Below, one piece after another: positions 14,413 to 20,977 of a stretch of 20,977 nucleotides of DNA (its first letter is position 1; every line of letters starts with the position of its first letter). The position numbers and the translations under genes are program-made. Source of the DNA: a virus; the IMG/VR virus record IMGVR_UViG_3300035670_001421, positions 1 through 20,977 of that record, one strand, 5' to 3'. Below the pieces are notes generated by a model, which did no database searches, was not told the DNA's origin, and saw only the letters and a list, made by a program, of their open reading frames with translations.

Positions 14413-14523
14413 TTAGCCGTGCATCCAGCCATAGTCGATCCACGGCGGCGCGTTGAATGGCGATGCGCTTTCGTTGACGCTGGCGCGCATGTCCAGAGTT
14501 TCTGTGTTGAGTACGTCAGCCAT
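14413..14523 (-). CDS. 36-residue micro-ORF
   Basis: Between the collagen-like gene and the 213-residue structural gene the minus strand carries ATG (14521-14523) to TAA (14413-14415). It encodes 36 residues beginning MADVLNTETLDMRASVNESA and ending in an aromatic PPWIDYGWMHG. The ribosome site is one of the best in this cassette: GAAAGGTAG with AGG eight bases before the ATG. It fills the otherwise unexplained gap, with 21 bases on one side and 30 on the other. No family is recognised. The Trp/Tyr-rich end may insert into a partner protein or a membrane. Confidence 0.62.
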   Translation of the reverse strand: MADVLNTETLDMRASVNESASPFNAPPWIDYGWMHG

Positions 14524-14544
14524 GACTGCTACCTTTCAATGCCA

Positions 14545-14997
14545 TCACGTTTTAATCGGAATGGCGGTCAGACCTTTAATGGCGCCATTCAAGTGATATT
14601 CAACTTCGAATTTCCACCCGGTCGGTTGCGGCATGATTACCTGCACTTCAGGCGCCGGGATGACGATGGGCGGCATGGTGGCAGGTTCGCGTACCACTGC
14701 AGCGTTTTGCGCCGTCATTTCCTTCAATGCTGACAGCGGCTCGGCAATTCTTTGCGCTGCCTCTGCCAACACCCCACGCAGCTGCTCCGTGGCGTGCACC
14801 GACTGCTCTGCTGCGGCCTTGATCTGCTGCATCGTTTCCGCGTCGCACGGATCGCCCGGCGGGCCCGGCGGGCCGGGATCTCCAGGCGGTCCCTCCGGCC
14901 CAGGCGGGCCCTGGATGCCGATGCCGTCCTGCCCAGGCGGGCCAGCGGGTCCAGGCGGGCCAGGCCGCCCGTCGCGGCCATCGCGCGGTTCACGCAT
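14545..14997 (-). CDS. Collagen-like coiled-coil protein behind the portal (150 aa)
   Basis: A 150-residue protein in three parts. Residues 7-50 are Gly-X-Y triplets: six triplets, a register break at GIGIQ (25-29), then eight more, rich in GPP and GDP. Cys51 follows the last triplet directly. Residues about 54-105 form an Ala/Glu/Gln-rich coiled coil. The C-terminal part (about 115-150) is Pro-rich then beta-like, ending [21 protein letters not shown]. Collagen triplets plus coiled coil suggest a trimeric fibre. The gene overlaps the portal stop by 8 bases (ATGCGTGA), so it is translated with the portal, which makes a head- or neck-linked fibre plausible. Its X-Y composition resembles the 268-residue protein, but the flanking domains differ. 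Confidence 0.82.
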   Translation of the reverse strand: MREPRDGRDGRPGPPGPAGPPGQDGIGIQGPPGPEGPPGDPGPPGPPGDPCDAETMQQIKAAAEQSVHATEQLRGVLAEAAQRIAEPLSALKEMTAQNAAVVREPATMPPIVIPAPEVQVIMPQPTGWKFEVEYHLNGAIKGLTAIPIKT

Positions 14998-16417
14998 GCT
15001 CTGCGGGTTCCAACTCTGTCGTGGGCAACTGCTTCAAGTGCGCCAGGATCTCGGCCAGCGTGCGCTCGACGGCGGCGTCGTCGTCGGCTGCATCGTCTTG
15101 TGGATCAGCGTCGTCGTCCGGCTCCGGCGCGGGCGATGGTGCCGGCGCAGGCGCCGCGGTGCCGAAGGGATCGGCCTGCGCGTCGCGCCGCGCCAGCGCC
15201 TCAAGGCTGTAGTTTTGCTGCTGCAGGTAGACCGACTCGCCGCCCGGCACCGGCGGCAGGTTGCGCGCGCGGCGCGCTTCGTTGGGCGCCATGATGGCGC
15301 CGCCCACCGCCTTGCTGAGCATGTCCAGCTGCGTGGCGGAATCCATGCGCAGCAGGCCCTCGAGGTCCAGGTGCACCTCCATGCCGGCGGGCAGTTCCAG
15401 GCCCTCGGTGAGCACCAGCTCCACGCTCTCGATCAGCACCTGCAGGCAGCCGCTGTAGTACTGGCTCTCCAGCGCCTCCACGTTGCCGGCGGTGGGCACC
15501 TGGCCGGCGTTGATCTTGTACAAGGGAACCGCAAAGGCGCGCGCGACGTCTTCCACCGTCCAGGCCAGCTGTTCGATCAGCTGCGCGTCATTGGCCGGAA
15601 TGGTCATCGGCTCGTACTTCAGACCGTCGCCCAGCACGGCCAGGCGGCCGACGTTGGCGCCGGCGTAGTTGGCTTCCCAGGATTCCTTCAGCCGCGCGGC
15701 GGTGGCCTCGGTGATGACGCCCGGCGCGGTGAGCATGCCGCTGGGCCGGCTCATGTTGCCAAAGAAAGTAGCGCTGTTGCCCTGGATGCGCAGCCCTTGC
15801 GTGGCGCTGATGCCGCACGCGCTGATGGGGCTCTGGCCAACCAGCGGGTGCCACAGCGTGACGCCGCGGTCGTGCATGATCTCGGTGGCCGGCAGCACCT
15901 GGCCGGCTGGCACGCGGCTGAGGTCGTCGCCGCCCAGGCTGTAGTACACGTCGCCGGCGGGCGTGACCATCGGCGTGACGCGCCGCGGGTCCAGCACGTA
16001 ATAGCCGGTGACCATGCCGCGCGCGTCGGCGCGCTCCTTCAGCGCGTAGGCGTTGCCGTAGAGCAGCTTGCTGGTGAGCCACTGCACGGCGCACTGGATG
16101 CGGTTGGCGTAGTGGTTCGGCCGGCGCAGCGCGCGCCAGAAAGGCGAGCTGTCCGGTGCCACGGTGTAAGTGCCATCGGCCTGGCGCTGCACCAGCAGCG
16201 GCTGCAGCTTGGCAATGTCGGTGGCGATGCGCGACAGGCAGGCGTAGACCGCGCCGAAGCTGGTCACCGCGCCCAGCGGGTCGACGGTGACGCCCTGCTG
16301 CCAGGCGCCGGCGTGGCTCTCGCGCACCCAGCCCCACAGGCTCGGTCGCACCGGCGTGGAGCCGGAGGGCGCCGTGGCCGCCTTGGTGCGGCGGATGTCC
16401 AGGCCGAAAATGCGCAT
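14990..16417 (-). CDS. Portal protein, HK97 family
   Basis: A 475-residue portal protein, forming the dodecameric ring through which DNA enters and leaves the head. Family features include [22 protein letters not shown] (about residues 51-72), the [17 protein letters not shown] segment, [14 protein letters not shown], an [19 protein letters not shown] loop, and [10 protein letters not shown] followed by [19 protein letters not shown], all characteristic of HK97 gp3-like portals. The C-terminal tail is Ala/Pro/Asp-rich (about residues 415-455) and then helical. It lies downstream of the capsid gene, with the 140-residue gene between, unlike the usual portal-protease-capsid order. The start ATG is 10 bases after the upstream stop. 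Confidence 0.93.
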   Translation of the reverse strand: MRIFGLDIRRTKAATAPSGSTPVRPSLWGWVRESHAGAWQQGVTVDPLGAVTSFGAVYACLSRIATDIAKLQPLLVQRQADGTYTVAPDSSPFWRALRRPNHYANRIQCAVQWLTSKLLYGNAYALKERADARGMVTGYYVLDPRRVTPMVTPAGDVYYSLGGDDLSRVPAGQVLPATEIMHDRGVTLWHPLVGQSPISACGISATQGLRIQGNSATFFGNMSRPSGMLTAPGVITEATAARLKESWEANYAGANVGRLAVLGDGLKYEPMTIPANDAQLIEQLAWTVEDVARAFAVPLYKINAGQVPTAGNVEALESQYYSGCLQVLIESVELVLTEGLELPAGMEVHLDLEGLLRMDSATQLDMLSKAVGGAIMAPNEARRARNLPPVPGGESVYLQQQNYSLEALARRDAQADPFGTAAPAPAPSPAPEPDDDADPQDDAADDDAAVERTLAEILAHLKQLPTTELEPAEHA

Positions 16418-16427
16418 GGTGGTGGGC

Positions 16428-16850
16428 TCAGCTGCCGCCGCGCGTGCGGGTCAGCAGGTCGCTGCTGTAGTGGCCGTCGTCGTGGTCCGCCGCAGCCTGC
16501 AGGCTGATGCCGGTGGCCGGCGGCAGCGGGTCGAATCGCGGGTCGTGCCGGTAGCCGGGCGGGCCGTCATCGGCGGCCGGCGCCGCGGCGGGTTCGTCCG
16601 CCACGGTCTTGGCGGCGGGCTTGCGGCGCGTGCGGCGCGGCGCAGGCGCCGGTGCAAGCTCGAGCTCTGGCAGCGGCGGCATCGGCAGCGCGGCCTGCGC
16701 GGGTGTGGGTTGCAGCTCGTCGGCCTTGCCGTGGCGCGTCAGGTAGCGCGCGTCGGCCTGGCTGGCGGCGAACTCGTCGCCGGGCTGCAGTTGCGCGCCG
16801 GCGTAGCGCATCGGCACGCGCGCGATCAGGTGTCGGGTCTGGTATTGCAT
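16428..16850 (-). CDS. Hypothetical protein between capsid and portal genes (140 aa)
   Basis: A 140-residue protein in two parts. Residues 1-46 are a compact domain with [22 protein letters not shown] and [15 protein letters not shown], like the short 'P..y.G..y.pGD.f...e.dA..L...G.A' module found in small proteins after phage capsid genes. The remainder is Pro/Ala-rich, with a basic patch [10 protein letters not shown] near residue 75 and an acidic end. The function is not known; position suggests a head-associated or DNA-contacting role. It begins 67 bases after the capsid stop, beyond a strong hairpin, and no obvious Shine-Dalgarno sequence is seen. Confidence 0.75.
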   Translation of the reverse strand: MQYQTRHLIARVPMRYAGAQLQPGDEFAASQADARYLTRHGKADELQPTPAQAALPMPPLPELELAPAPAPRRTRRKPAAKTVADEPAAAPAADDGPPGYRHDPRFDPLPPATGISLQAAADHDDGHYSSDLLTRTRGGS

Positions 16851-16864
16851 CGGGCGGTGGAGCG

Positions 16865-16890
16865 GCCCGGCAGCCGCAGGGCTGCCGGGC
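16865..16890 (-). promoter_or_regulatory. Strong hairpin after the capsid gene
   Basis: GCCCGGCAGC at 16865-16874 is exactly complementary to 16881-16890, and one more C-G pair extends the stem to 11 bp with a 4-base loop. It lies between the capsid stop (16918) and the next gene. No T-run follows on the minus strand, so it is not a classical terminator. It may act as a barrier against RNA decay or a partial terminator that keeps capsid mRNA in excess. Confidence 0.55.
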
Positions 16891-16895
16891 TCACT

Positions 16896-16907
16896 CGTCA
16901 GCTGACG
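16896..16907. repeat. 12-bp perfect palindrome CGTCAGCTGACG
   Basis: A perfect inverted repeat, 6 bases before the hairpin at 16865-16890 and 10 bases after the capsid stop codon. It may add to the RNA structure at the capsid mRNA end or be a protein site. In GC-rich DNA a chance palindrome is possible. Confidence 0.4.
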
Positions 16908-16917
16908 GCGTGGCGGA

Positions 16918-18279
16918 TTACGAGCCGTAGCGCTGGGCGGCGTCGATGAACTGCACCGCCTGGCTGCGCCGCTTGGTCCAGTAGATCCAGCGGTCGATCT
17001 TCACGCCCATGAGGCCGTTCTGCCACAAGCTGACCAGCGACTGCGCGCCGGCGCTGGGCGCGCTGTCCAGCTGCACGCTGGCCTCGCTGCTCATGTCGAT
17101 CATCATCTGGCCGTCGTCGGCCATCAGGATCTCGCGCTGATCGACCAGCAGCACGTGCTGATCGCCCGGCGAGCCGGACGGCGCGACGTTGTTGGACACG
17201 ATGACCGGCAGGCCGTAGAACGTGCCGCCCTGCATGGTCAGGCCCGGGAAGGCCGGCGTGTCCTGGTTGGTGCGCAGCAGAGACAGCGTGATGGCCAGCG
17301 TGGGCGACATGACCCACACGCCGGTGGCCAGCGACAGGTTGTTGCTGGCGAACTGCGTCATGCAGTAGGCGACGTCGTCGTCGATGGCCGCCAGCGTGGC
17401 GCCGCTGGCCTGCCGCGGCGTGACGCCGTTGGTGACGCTGGCCGGCGAGGTGTTGGCCACGCCCGGATACGCCGGATCCACGAAGCGCTTGTCCAGGAAC
17501 GAGCTGATGCCGTCGATCAGGTCCTGGCGCACCAGTGCCTCGGCTGACGGGTTGCTGAGCCGCACGAGCTCGTTGGTCAGCACCACGATGGTCGACGCCT
17601 TGGCCCAGGGCAGCGTGACGCTGTCGAAGTCCAGCTTGTTGACCGGGCTGGGGCTGCCCTCACCGACGAAGCTGCCGGTGATGCCGGCCGTCTGGCGCGG
17701 AATGCGCACGTTGAACGGCACGCGGCGCACGCTGTTCATGCGGCCCAGGATGGTGGCCGGGCGCAGCAGCTCGATGAACTCGCCGACCAGATCCTGGTAC
17801 TGCACCAGCGGGCCGGCCCAGGTGCTGTCGCTGGTGGTGCCGGCGGCCACGGCGGCCTTGAGCACCAGCTCGACCTCGGGCGTGTCGCTCCACTGCTTGG
17901 CGATCTGCTCGGCCTGCATGATGTTGCCTTTTGAGCGGGCCAGCGCGATGGCGTAGCGCGTGAAGCCGGTGCCCGGCGGCACGTTGCGCCGCACGCTGAT
18001 GGGGCCGCTGCCCGGCACGTGCACGGCGCCATGGCCGCGGCCGGCGTCGGCGGCCACCGGGGTGGCCTGCTTGACCATGATCTGCTCGTGCTGCTTGAGC
18101 ATGGCCAGGTGTTTGTCGATGGCGGCCACTTCGCTGGCGACGGTGGCGTGTTCTTCCTGCTCGGCCTCGTCCAGCGTGCGCTCTTCGGTGAGCGACTTGG
18201 ACACGATGTCGTTGGCGCGCTGCTGCAGCGCGGCCTTCTTGGTCTCGAAGGCGGCCAGTTGTTCGGCGATGGTCTTCAC
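16918..18279 (-). CDS. Major capsid protein, HK97 fold
   Basis: A 453-residue HK97 gp5-like capsid precursor. Residues 1-70 are a charged coiled coil (MKTIAEQLAAFETKKAALQQ, TEERTLDEAEQEEHATVASE), acting as the scaffolding delta domain that the protease removes. The mature part carries family signatures: LVGEFIELLRPATILGRM, the E-loop-like stretch FNVRIPRQTAGITGSFVGEG in two pieces, LDFDSVTLPWAKASTIVVLTNELVR, FLDKRFVDP, and GVWVMSPTLAITLSLLRT with FYGLPVIVSNNV near the end. The start codon is GTG at 18277-18279 with AAAGGA six bases ahead, a good ribosome site. The exact protease cut is not visible, but the switch from charged coil to folded domain near residues 70-100 marks the region. Confidence 0.95.
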   Translation of the reverse strand: MKTIAEQLAAFETKKAALQQRANDIVSKSLTEERTLDEAEQEEHATVASEVAAIDKHLAMLKQHEQIMVKQATPVAADAGRGHGAVHVPGSGPISVRRNVPPGTGFTRYAIALARSKGNIMQAEQIAKQWSDTPEVELVLKAAVAAGTTSDSTWAGPLVQYQDLVGEFIELLRPATILGRMNSVRRVPFNVRIPRQTAGITGSFVGEGSPSPVNKLDFDSVTLPWAKASTIVVLTNELVRLSNPSAEALVRQDLIDGISSFLDKRFVDPAYPGVANTSPASVTNGVTPRQASGATLAAIDDDVAYCMTQFASNNLSLATGVWVMSPTLAITLSLLRTNQDTPAFPGLTMQGGTFYGLPVIVSNNVAPSGSPGDQHVLLVDQREILMADDGQMMIDMSSEASVQLDSAPSAGAQSLVSLWQNGLMGVKIDRWIYWTKRRSQAVQFIDAAQRYGS

Positions 18280-18298
18280 GGTGGTTCCTTTGCGGGTG

Positions 18299-18898
18299 TC
18301 AGGGTTTGAGGTACACGACGCCGGGGCGCCGCGTGTGCCCGGGAACGCCCGGCGCAGGGTTGCCGGGGTCCGCCGGCGCGGGGTCCAGCCGCACGACCGG
18401 CCGCGCGCCGGGCGCGGCGCGTCGGGTGGCCAGGTCGGCGGCCTTGATGGCGAGGATGCTGGCGTCGGCGTTGGCCGGGATGGTCACGGCGCTGAGCTCG
18501 TGCCAGTCCCACTTGGCGAACTTGATGCCGCCGCCTTCGATGTAGCTGTGTTCGCGGGCGCTGAACCCGATGGACAGGCCCTTCACCAGGCCGGCCTTGA
18601 TGCTCTGCCAGGCTTCGTCCAGCCGGTCCTTCAGGCGGCCGGGCTCGTCGATCTTGGCCAGGCGGGCGCGGATCTCGATGCCGGCGTCGCCCACCTTGGC
18701 GGCGATGACGTGACCGATGGGCTGGCGGCTGTCGTGCTGCCACAGCAGCGGGATCGGCAGCTTGAAGGTGGCGCCCTTGGGCTCCACCACGTCGCCCATG
18801 CGGTCGGTGCTGGGCGTGGTGGCGATGCCGGTCAGCTCGCGCTTGTCTTCGTCCATGCTCTTGACGTCGAGCGTGGTGTATGCGCGGTGGATGGTCAT
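18299..18898 (-). CDS. Prohead (maturation) protease, HK97 / U35 type
   Basis: A 199-residue assemblin-fold serine protease that cleaves the capsid delta domain inside the prohead and then itself. Catalytic residues are recognisable by family pattern: His55 in LLWQHDSRQPIG and Ser109 in VKGLSIGFSA; the following ELSAVTIPAN (134-143) is the family's conserved strand. The early IATTPSTDRMGDVV is the usual substrate-side loop. The C-terminus is Pro/Arg-rich and probably disordered. GAGG, overlapping the terminase stop, serves as ribosome site, and the ATG lies 10 bases after that stop. Being directly before the capsid gene is the standard arrangement. Confidence 0.94.
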   Translation of the reverse strand: MTIHRAYTTLDVKSMDEDKRELTGIATTPSTDRMGDVVEPKGATFKLPIPLLWQHDSRQPIGHVIAAKVGDAGIEIRARLAKIDEPGRLKDRLDEAWQSIKAGLVKGLSIGFSAREHSYIEGGGIKFAKWDWHELSAVTIPANADASILAIKAADLATRRAAPGARPVVRLDPAPADPGNPAPGVPGHTRRPGVVYLKP

Positions 18899-18908
18899 GC
18901 TCGGTGCC

Positions 18909-20639
18909 TCACAGGAAAATCATCTGGTACTTGGGCGTGGCGTCGCGCCGGTTGGCGATGGCGTGCGCCATCACCGCGGCCAGCACGCAGTCGATGCGGC
19001 CGGTGGCCTTGCGCTTGCTCAGCTTGCGGTTGCCGGCGTCGTCGTCGACAATGACGGCGTTGGCCGCGCACCAGGTCAGCACCGGGTGGCGGTTGTGCAC
19101 GATGCGGCCGGCCAGCAGCTCGCGCTCGAATTCCTCGATGGCGGGGCTGAGGTCGCGGAAGCCCTGGCCGAACTCGACCAGCGGCGGCAGGGTCATCTGC
19201 GCGTCGGCGGCCAGGGTCTTCAGGTCTTCGATGCGCCAGCGGTCGTAGGCGATGGCCTGCAGGTCGACCACGCCGGCCAGCGCGATCAGCTGCTGCAGCA
19301 CCGCCAGGCGGTTGACGGCGCGGCCAGGTGTGGTGCGCAGGTGGCCCTCGCGTACCCAGGTGGTGTAGGGCACCTTGTCCTGCTGCTCGCGGTGGCGCAG
19401 GTCTTCCTCGGGTAGCCAGGCGTAAGACAGCAGCTTCCAGGGTTCGGCTGGATCTGCAGGCTCCACCACCAGCGTGAGCGCAGTCAGGTCGGTGGTGCTG
19501 CTCAGGTCCAGGCCGGCCCACGCGCGGCGGCCGCGCAGGTGCTCGAGCTGGTAGTCGGCCGCGGCGGGCAGCCAGATCTCCGGGCTCAGCCACGGCGACG
19601 AAGCCTGCGTCCACTGGCAGAAGTTCAGGCGGCGCACGATGGCCTGCTTGCTGGGCAGGTTGCGCGCCTCGAGCACCTGCTGGCGCAGGTAGTCCAGGCC
19701 GGGCAGATTGGCCTCGGCCAGGCTGGGGTTGGCCTTGGCCCAGCAGCTTTCGTCGGTGAAGGGGTCGTCCTCCGGGTCCAGGCCGCAGACGAAGCTGAAG
19801 AAGGCGTCGTCCTGCGTCTGGCCGCTGGCGACCGCCAGACCGTAGTCGTGATACTGGCCGGCGGGGCTGTTGGCGTCGTGGCCGCTGTTGGTGATGACGA
19901 AAAGCAGCGGCTGGCGGCGCGACTTGAAGCCGGCGCGCAGCATTTCGATCACGTGGTTGGTGGGGTGCTCGTGCAGCTCGTCCACCAGCGCCACGTGCGG
20001 GCGCGGGCCGCTCTGGCCCTGGTCGGCGGCGATGGGGCGGAAGAAGCTGCCGGTGGCCAGGTAGGCGAGGTTCCAGGTCTTCTCGCCGGTGCCGCTGGGC
20101 GTCAGGCGCCGGAACAGCTCGGGGCTTTGCTGGAACATGGCCACGGCGTCGCGGAACAGGATCATGGCCTGGTCGCGCTTGGTGGCGGCGGCGTAGACCT
20201 CGGCGCGGCTTTCGCCGTCTGCGGTCAGGCCGTGCAGGCCGATGCCGGCGGCCAGCGGGCTCTTGCCGCTGCCCTTGCCGGTTTCGACGTAGACGACGCG
20301 GAAGCGCCGCGTGGCGTCGGCGCGCTGCCAGCCGTAGATCATCGACACGATGAAGCGCTGCCAGCCCAGCAGCGTGAACGGCAAGCCTTCGAAGACGCCG
20401 CCGTTCAGGTGCAGCACCTCGGTGAAGAAGTCGCACGCATGGGCCGCCGCGGCGGGGTCGTAGCGCAGGCCGCGCGCGGCGCCTTGCTCGAGGTCGCGCA
20501 GGTGGCGTGCCGCGGCGTCGCGCACGCCGGGGCCGGCCACGATCTTGCGCGCCACGACGTCGCGCGCCCAGTTGGTGGCCGGGTCGTCGCTGCGCGTGCG
20601 CGCAGTGCGCTTGCGCGTCGGCGTGGCGGTGGCGCTCAT
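18909..20639 (-). CDS. terL: Terminase large subunit (Terminase_1 family)
   Basis: A 576-residue DNA packaging motor with ATPase and nuclease domains. The Walker A-like loop is ETGKGSGKS at residues 119-127, with Thr where the first Gly usually is; Walker B is HVALVDE ending D220-E221; an ITNSG coupling segment follows at 249-253. The nuclease part has acidic residues at D378 (AGLDLSSTTDLTAL) and D550 (ATGRIDCVLAA), in the places of the RNase H-like metal ligands. The combination with a P27-type small subunit and HK97-type head is typical and usually goes with cos-type packaging. The start ATG (20637-20639) overlaps the small subunit stop as ATGA; the frame stays open further upstream but that part lies in the small subunit gene. 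Confidence 0.95.
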   Translation of the reverse strand: MSATATPTRKRTARTRSDDPATNWARDVVARKIVAGPGVRDAAARHLRDLEQGAARGLRYDPAAAAHACDFFTEVLHLNGGVFEGLPFTLLGWQRFIVSMIYGWQRADATRRFRVVYVETGKGSGKSPLAAGIGLHGLTADGESRAEVYAAATKRDQAMILFRDAVAMFQQSPELFRRLTPSGTGEKTWNLAYLATGSFFRPIAADQGQSGPRPHVALVDELHEHPTNHVIEMLRAGFKSRRQPLLFVITNSGHDANSPAGQYHDYGLAVASGQTQDDAFFSFVCGLDPEDDPFTDESCWAKANPSLAEANLPGLDYLRQQVLEARNLPSKQAIVRRLNFCQWTQASSPWLSPEIWLPAAADYQLEHLRGRRAWAGLDLSSTTDLTALTLVVEPADPAEPWKLLSYAWLPEEDLRHREQQDKVPYTTWVREGHLRTTPGRAVNRLAVLQQLIALAGVVDLQAIAYDRWRIEDLKTLAADAQMTLPPLVEFGQGFRDLSPAIEEFERELLAGRIVHNRHPVLTWCAANAVIVDDDAGNRKLSKRKATGRIDCVLAAVMAHAIANRRDATPKYQMIFL

Positions 20640-20977
20640 GGCTGGCGCGGCGCGGCGAAAAAGCGGCTCGTGCTGGCGCCGGCGGTGTCGAACAGGTCCG
20701 GCTGCGCGTCGACCATTACGCGCGAGCGGCTGACGGGATCCAGGCCGAACCGGGCCATGAACCCCTCGGCACGTTTGAGCGTCATGGCTTGGGACACGCT
20801 CCACTGGCTCAGCATCTCCGAGCCTTTGCTGGAGGTCACCACGAAGTCGTCGCCACGCTGCGCGCGGGCGTAGCGGTAGTCGGCCACCTGGTCGCACAGC
20901 ATCTCGAGCGCCAGCACGTCGGCCTCGGTCAGCACCAGCATCTTCCGCAGCATGGGCGCCAGCTGGCGCCACACCGC
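20636..20977 (-). CDS. terS: Terminase small subunit, P27 family (5' end outside window)
   Basis: C-terminal 113 or so residues of a P27-type small terminase, which recognises the packaging site and recruits the large subunit. The visible part starts in WRQLAPMLRKMLVLTEADVLALEMLC, normally the middle of the protein, so the true start lies beyond the right edge; the GTG at 20972-20974 is probably an internal Val. The C-terminal QAMTLKRAEGFMARFGLDPVSRSRV matches the family's closing 'l..fGltPssR.rv' motif. Stop and large subunit start overlap as ATGA. The DNA-binding N-terminus and any cos site are not in the window. Confidence 0.88.
   Translation of the reverse strand, partial: AVWRQLAPMLRKMLVLTEADVLALEMLCDQVADYRYARAQRGDDFVVTSSKGSEMLSQWSVSQAMTLKRAEGFMARFGLDPVSRSRVMVDAQPDLFDTAGASTSRFFAAPRQP

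Noticed and set aside
14395-14435. Possible sigma70 promoter with TATAAA (complement of 14401-14406)
   Set aside because: The -10 is fair, but the best -35 (TGGATG, 16-base spacing) matches only half the consensus; the AT-rich DNA explains it.
14633-16507. 624-codon plus-strand open frame opposite the portal gene
   Set aside because: Antisense to a clear HK97 portal; the translation is low-complexity and has no domain.
16865-16890. Hairpin after capsid as a classical rho-independent terminator
   Set aside because: No T-run follows the stem on the minus strand, so it is listed only as a possible regulatory hairpin.
18895-20436. Second long minus-strand frame within the large terminase
   Set aside because: Arg/Pro-rich shadow of the terminase gene, without motifs.

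Overview
The window is the virion-structure region of a tailed phage or prophage of the HK97-like siphovirus type. All genes I can support read right to left on the minus strand as one tightly packed transcription unit. Very high GC over most of the window and long spurious open frames on the other strand suggest a GC-rich proteobacterial host, possibly of the Burkholderiales. The host assignment is inference. No integrase, repressor, lysis gene, tRNA or CRISPR array is visible, so free phage and prophage cannot be told apart.

In transcription order the right end holds the head module: P27-type small terminase (cut by the window edge), large terminase, HK97-type prohead protease, major capsid protein, a 140-residue unknown and the portal. 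The portal lies downstream of the capsid gene, not between terminase and protease as in HK97.

From about 15.0 kb down to 4.7 kb an approximately 10.3-kb cassette separates the portal from the head-tail connector. Its first half carries appendage-type proteins: a collagen-like protein with coiled coil, a 36-residue micro-ORF, a 213-residue structural protein, a 449-residue fibre-like protein, two small unknowns, a 578-residue repetitive fibre protein, a protein built from a 20-residue LLAxWIGGAGA repeat, and a second collagen-like protein. Part of this half (about 11.6-14.5 kb) is clearly AT-richer than its surroundings. Its second half is a run of overlapping genes resembling sugar-handling enzymes: a DUF115/MptE-like protein, three GT-B-like glycosyltransferase candidates, a SAM methyltransferase and a GT8-like glycosyltransferase. 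I infer a fibre-plus-glycan module that may build and decorate virion appendages; this is the most interesting part of the window.

The left end returns to a standard module: gp6-like connector, head closure protein, HK97 gp10-like protein, DUF3168 tail completion protein, tail tube protein, tail assembly chaperone and tape measure protein (cut by the left edge). The chaperone gene ends in a GGGAAAC slippery heptamer directly before its stop codon, followed by a hairpin and an open -1 frame, a clear lambda G/GT-type programmed frameshift. A hairpin with a T-run before the tail tube gene and a strong hairpin after the capsid gene are the main candidate expression-control signals.
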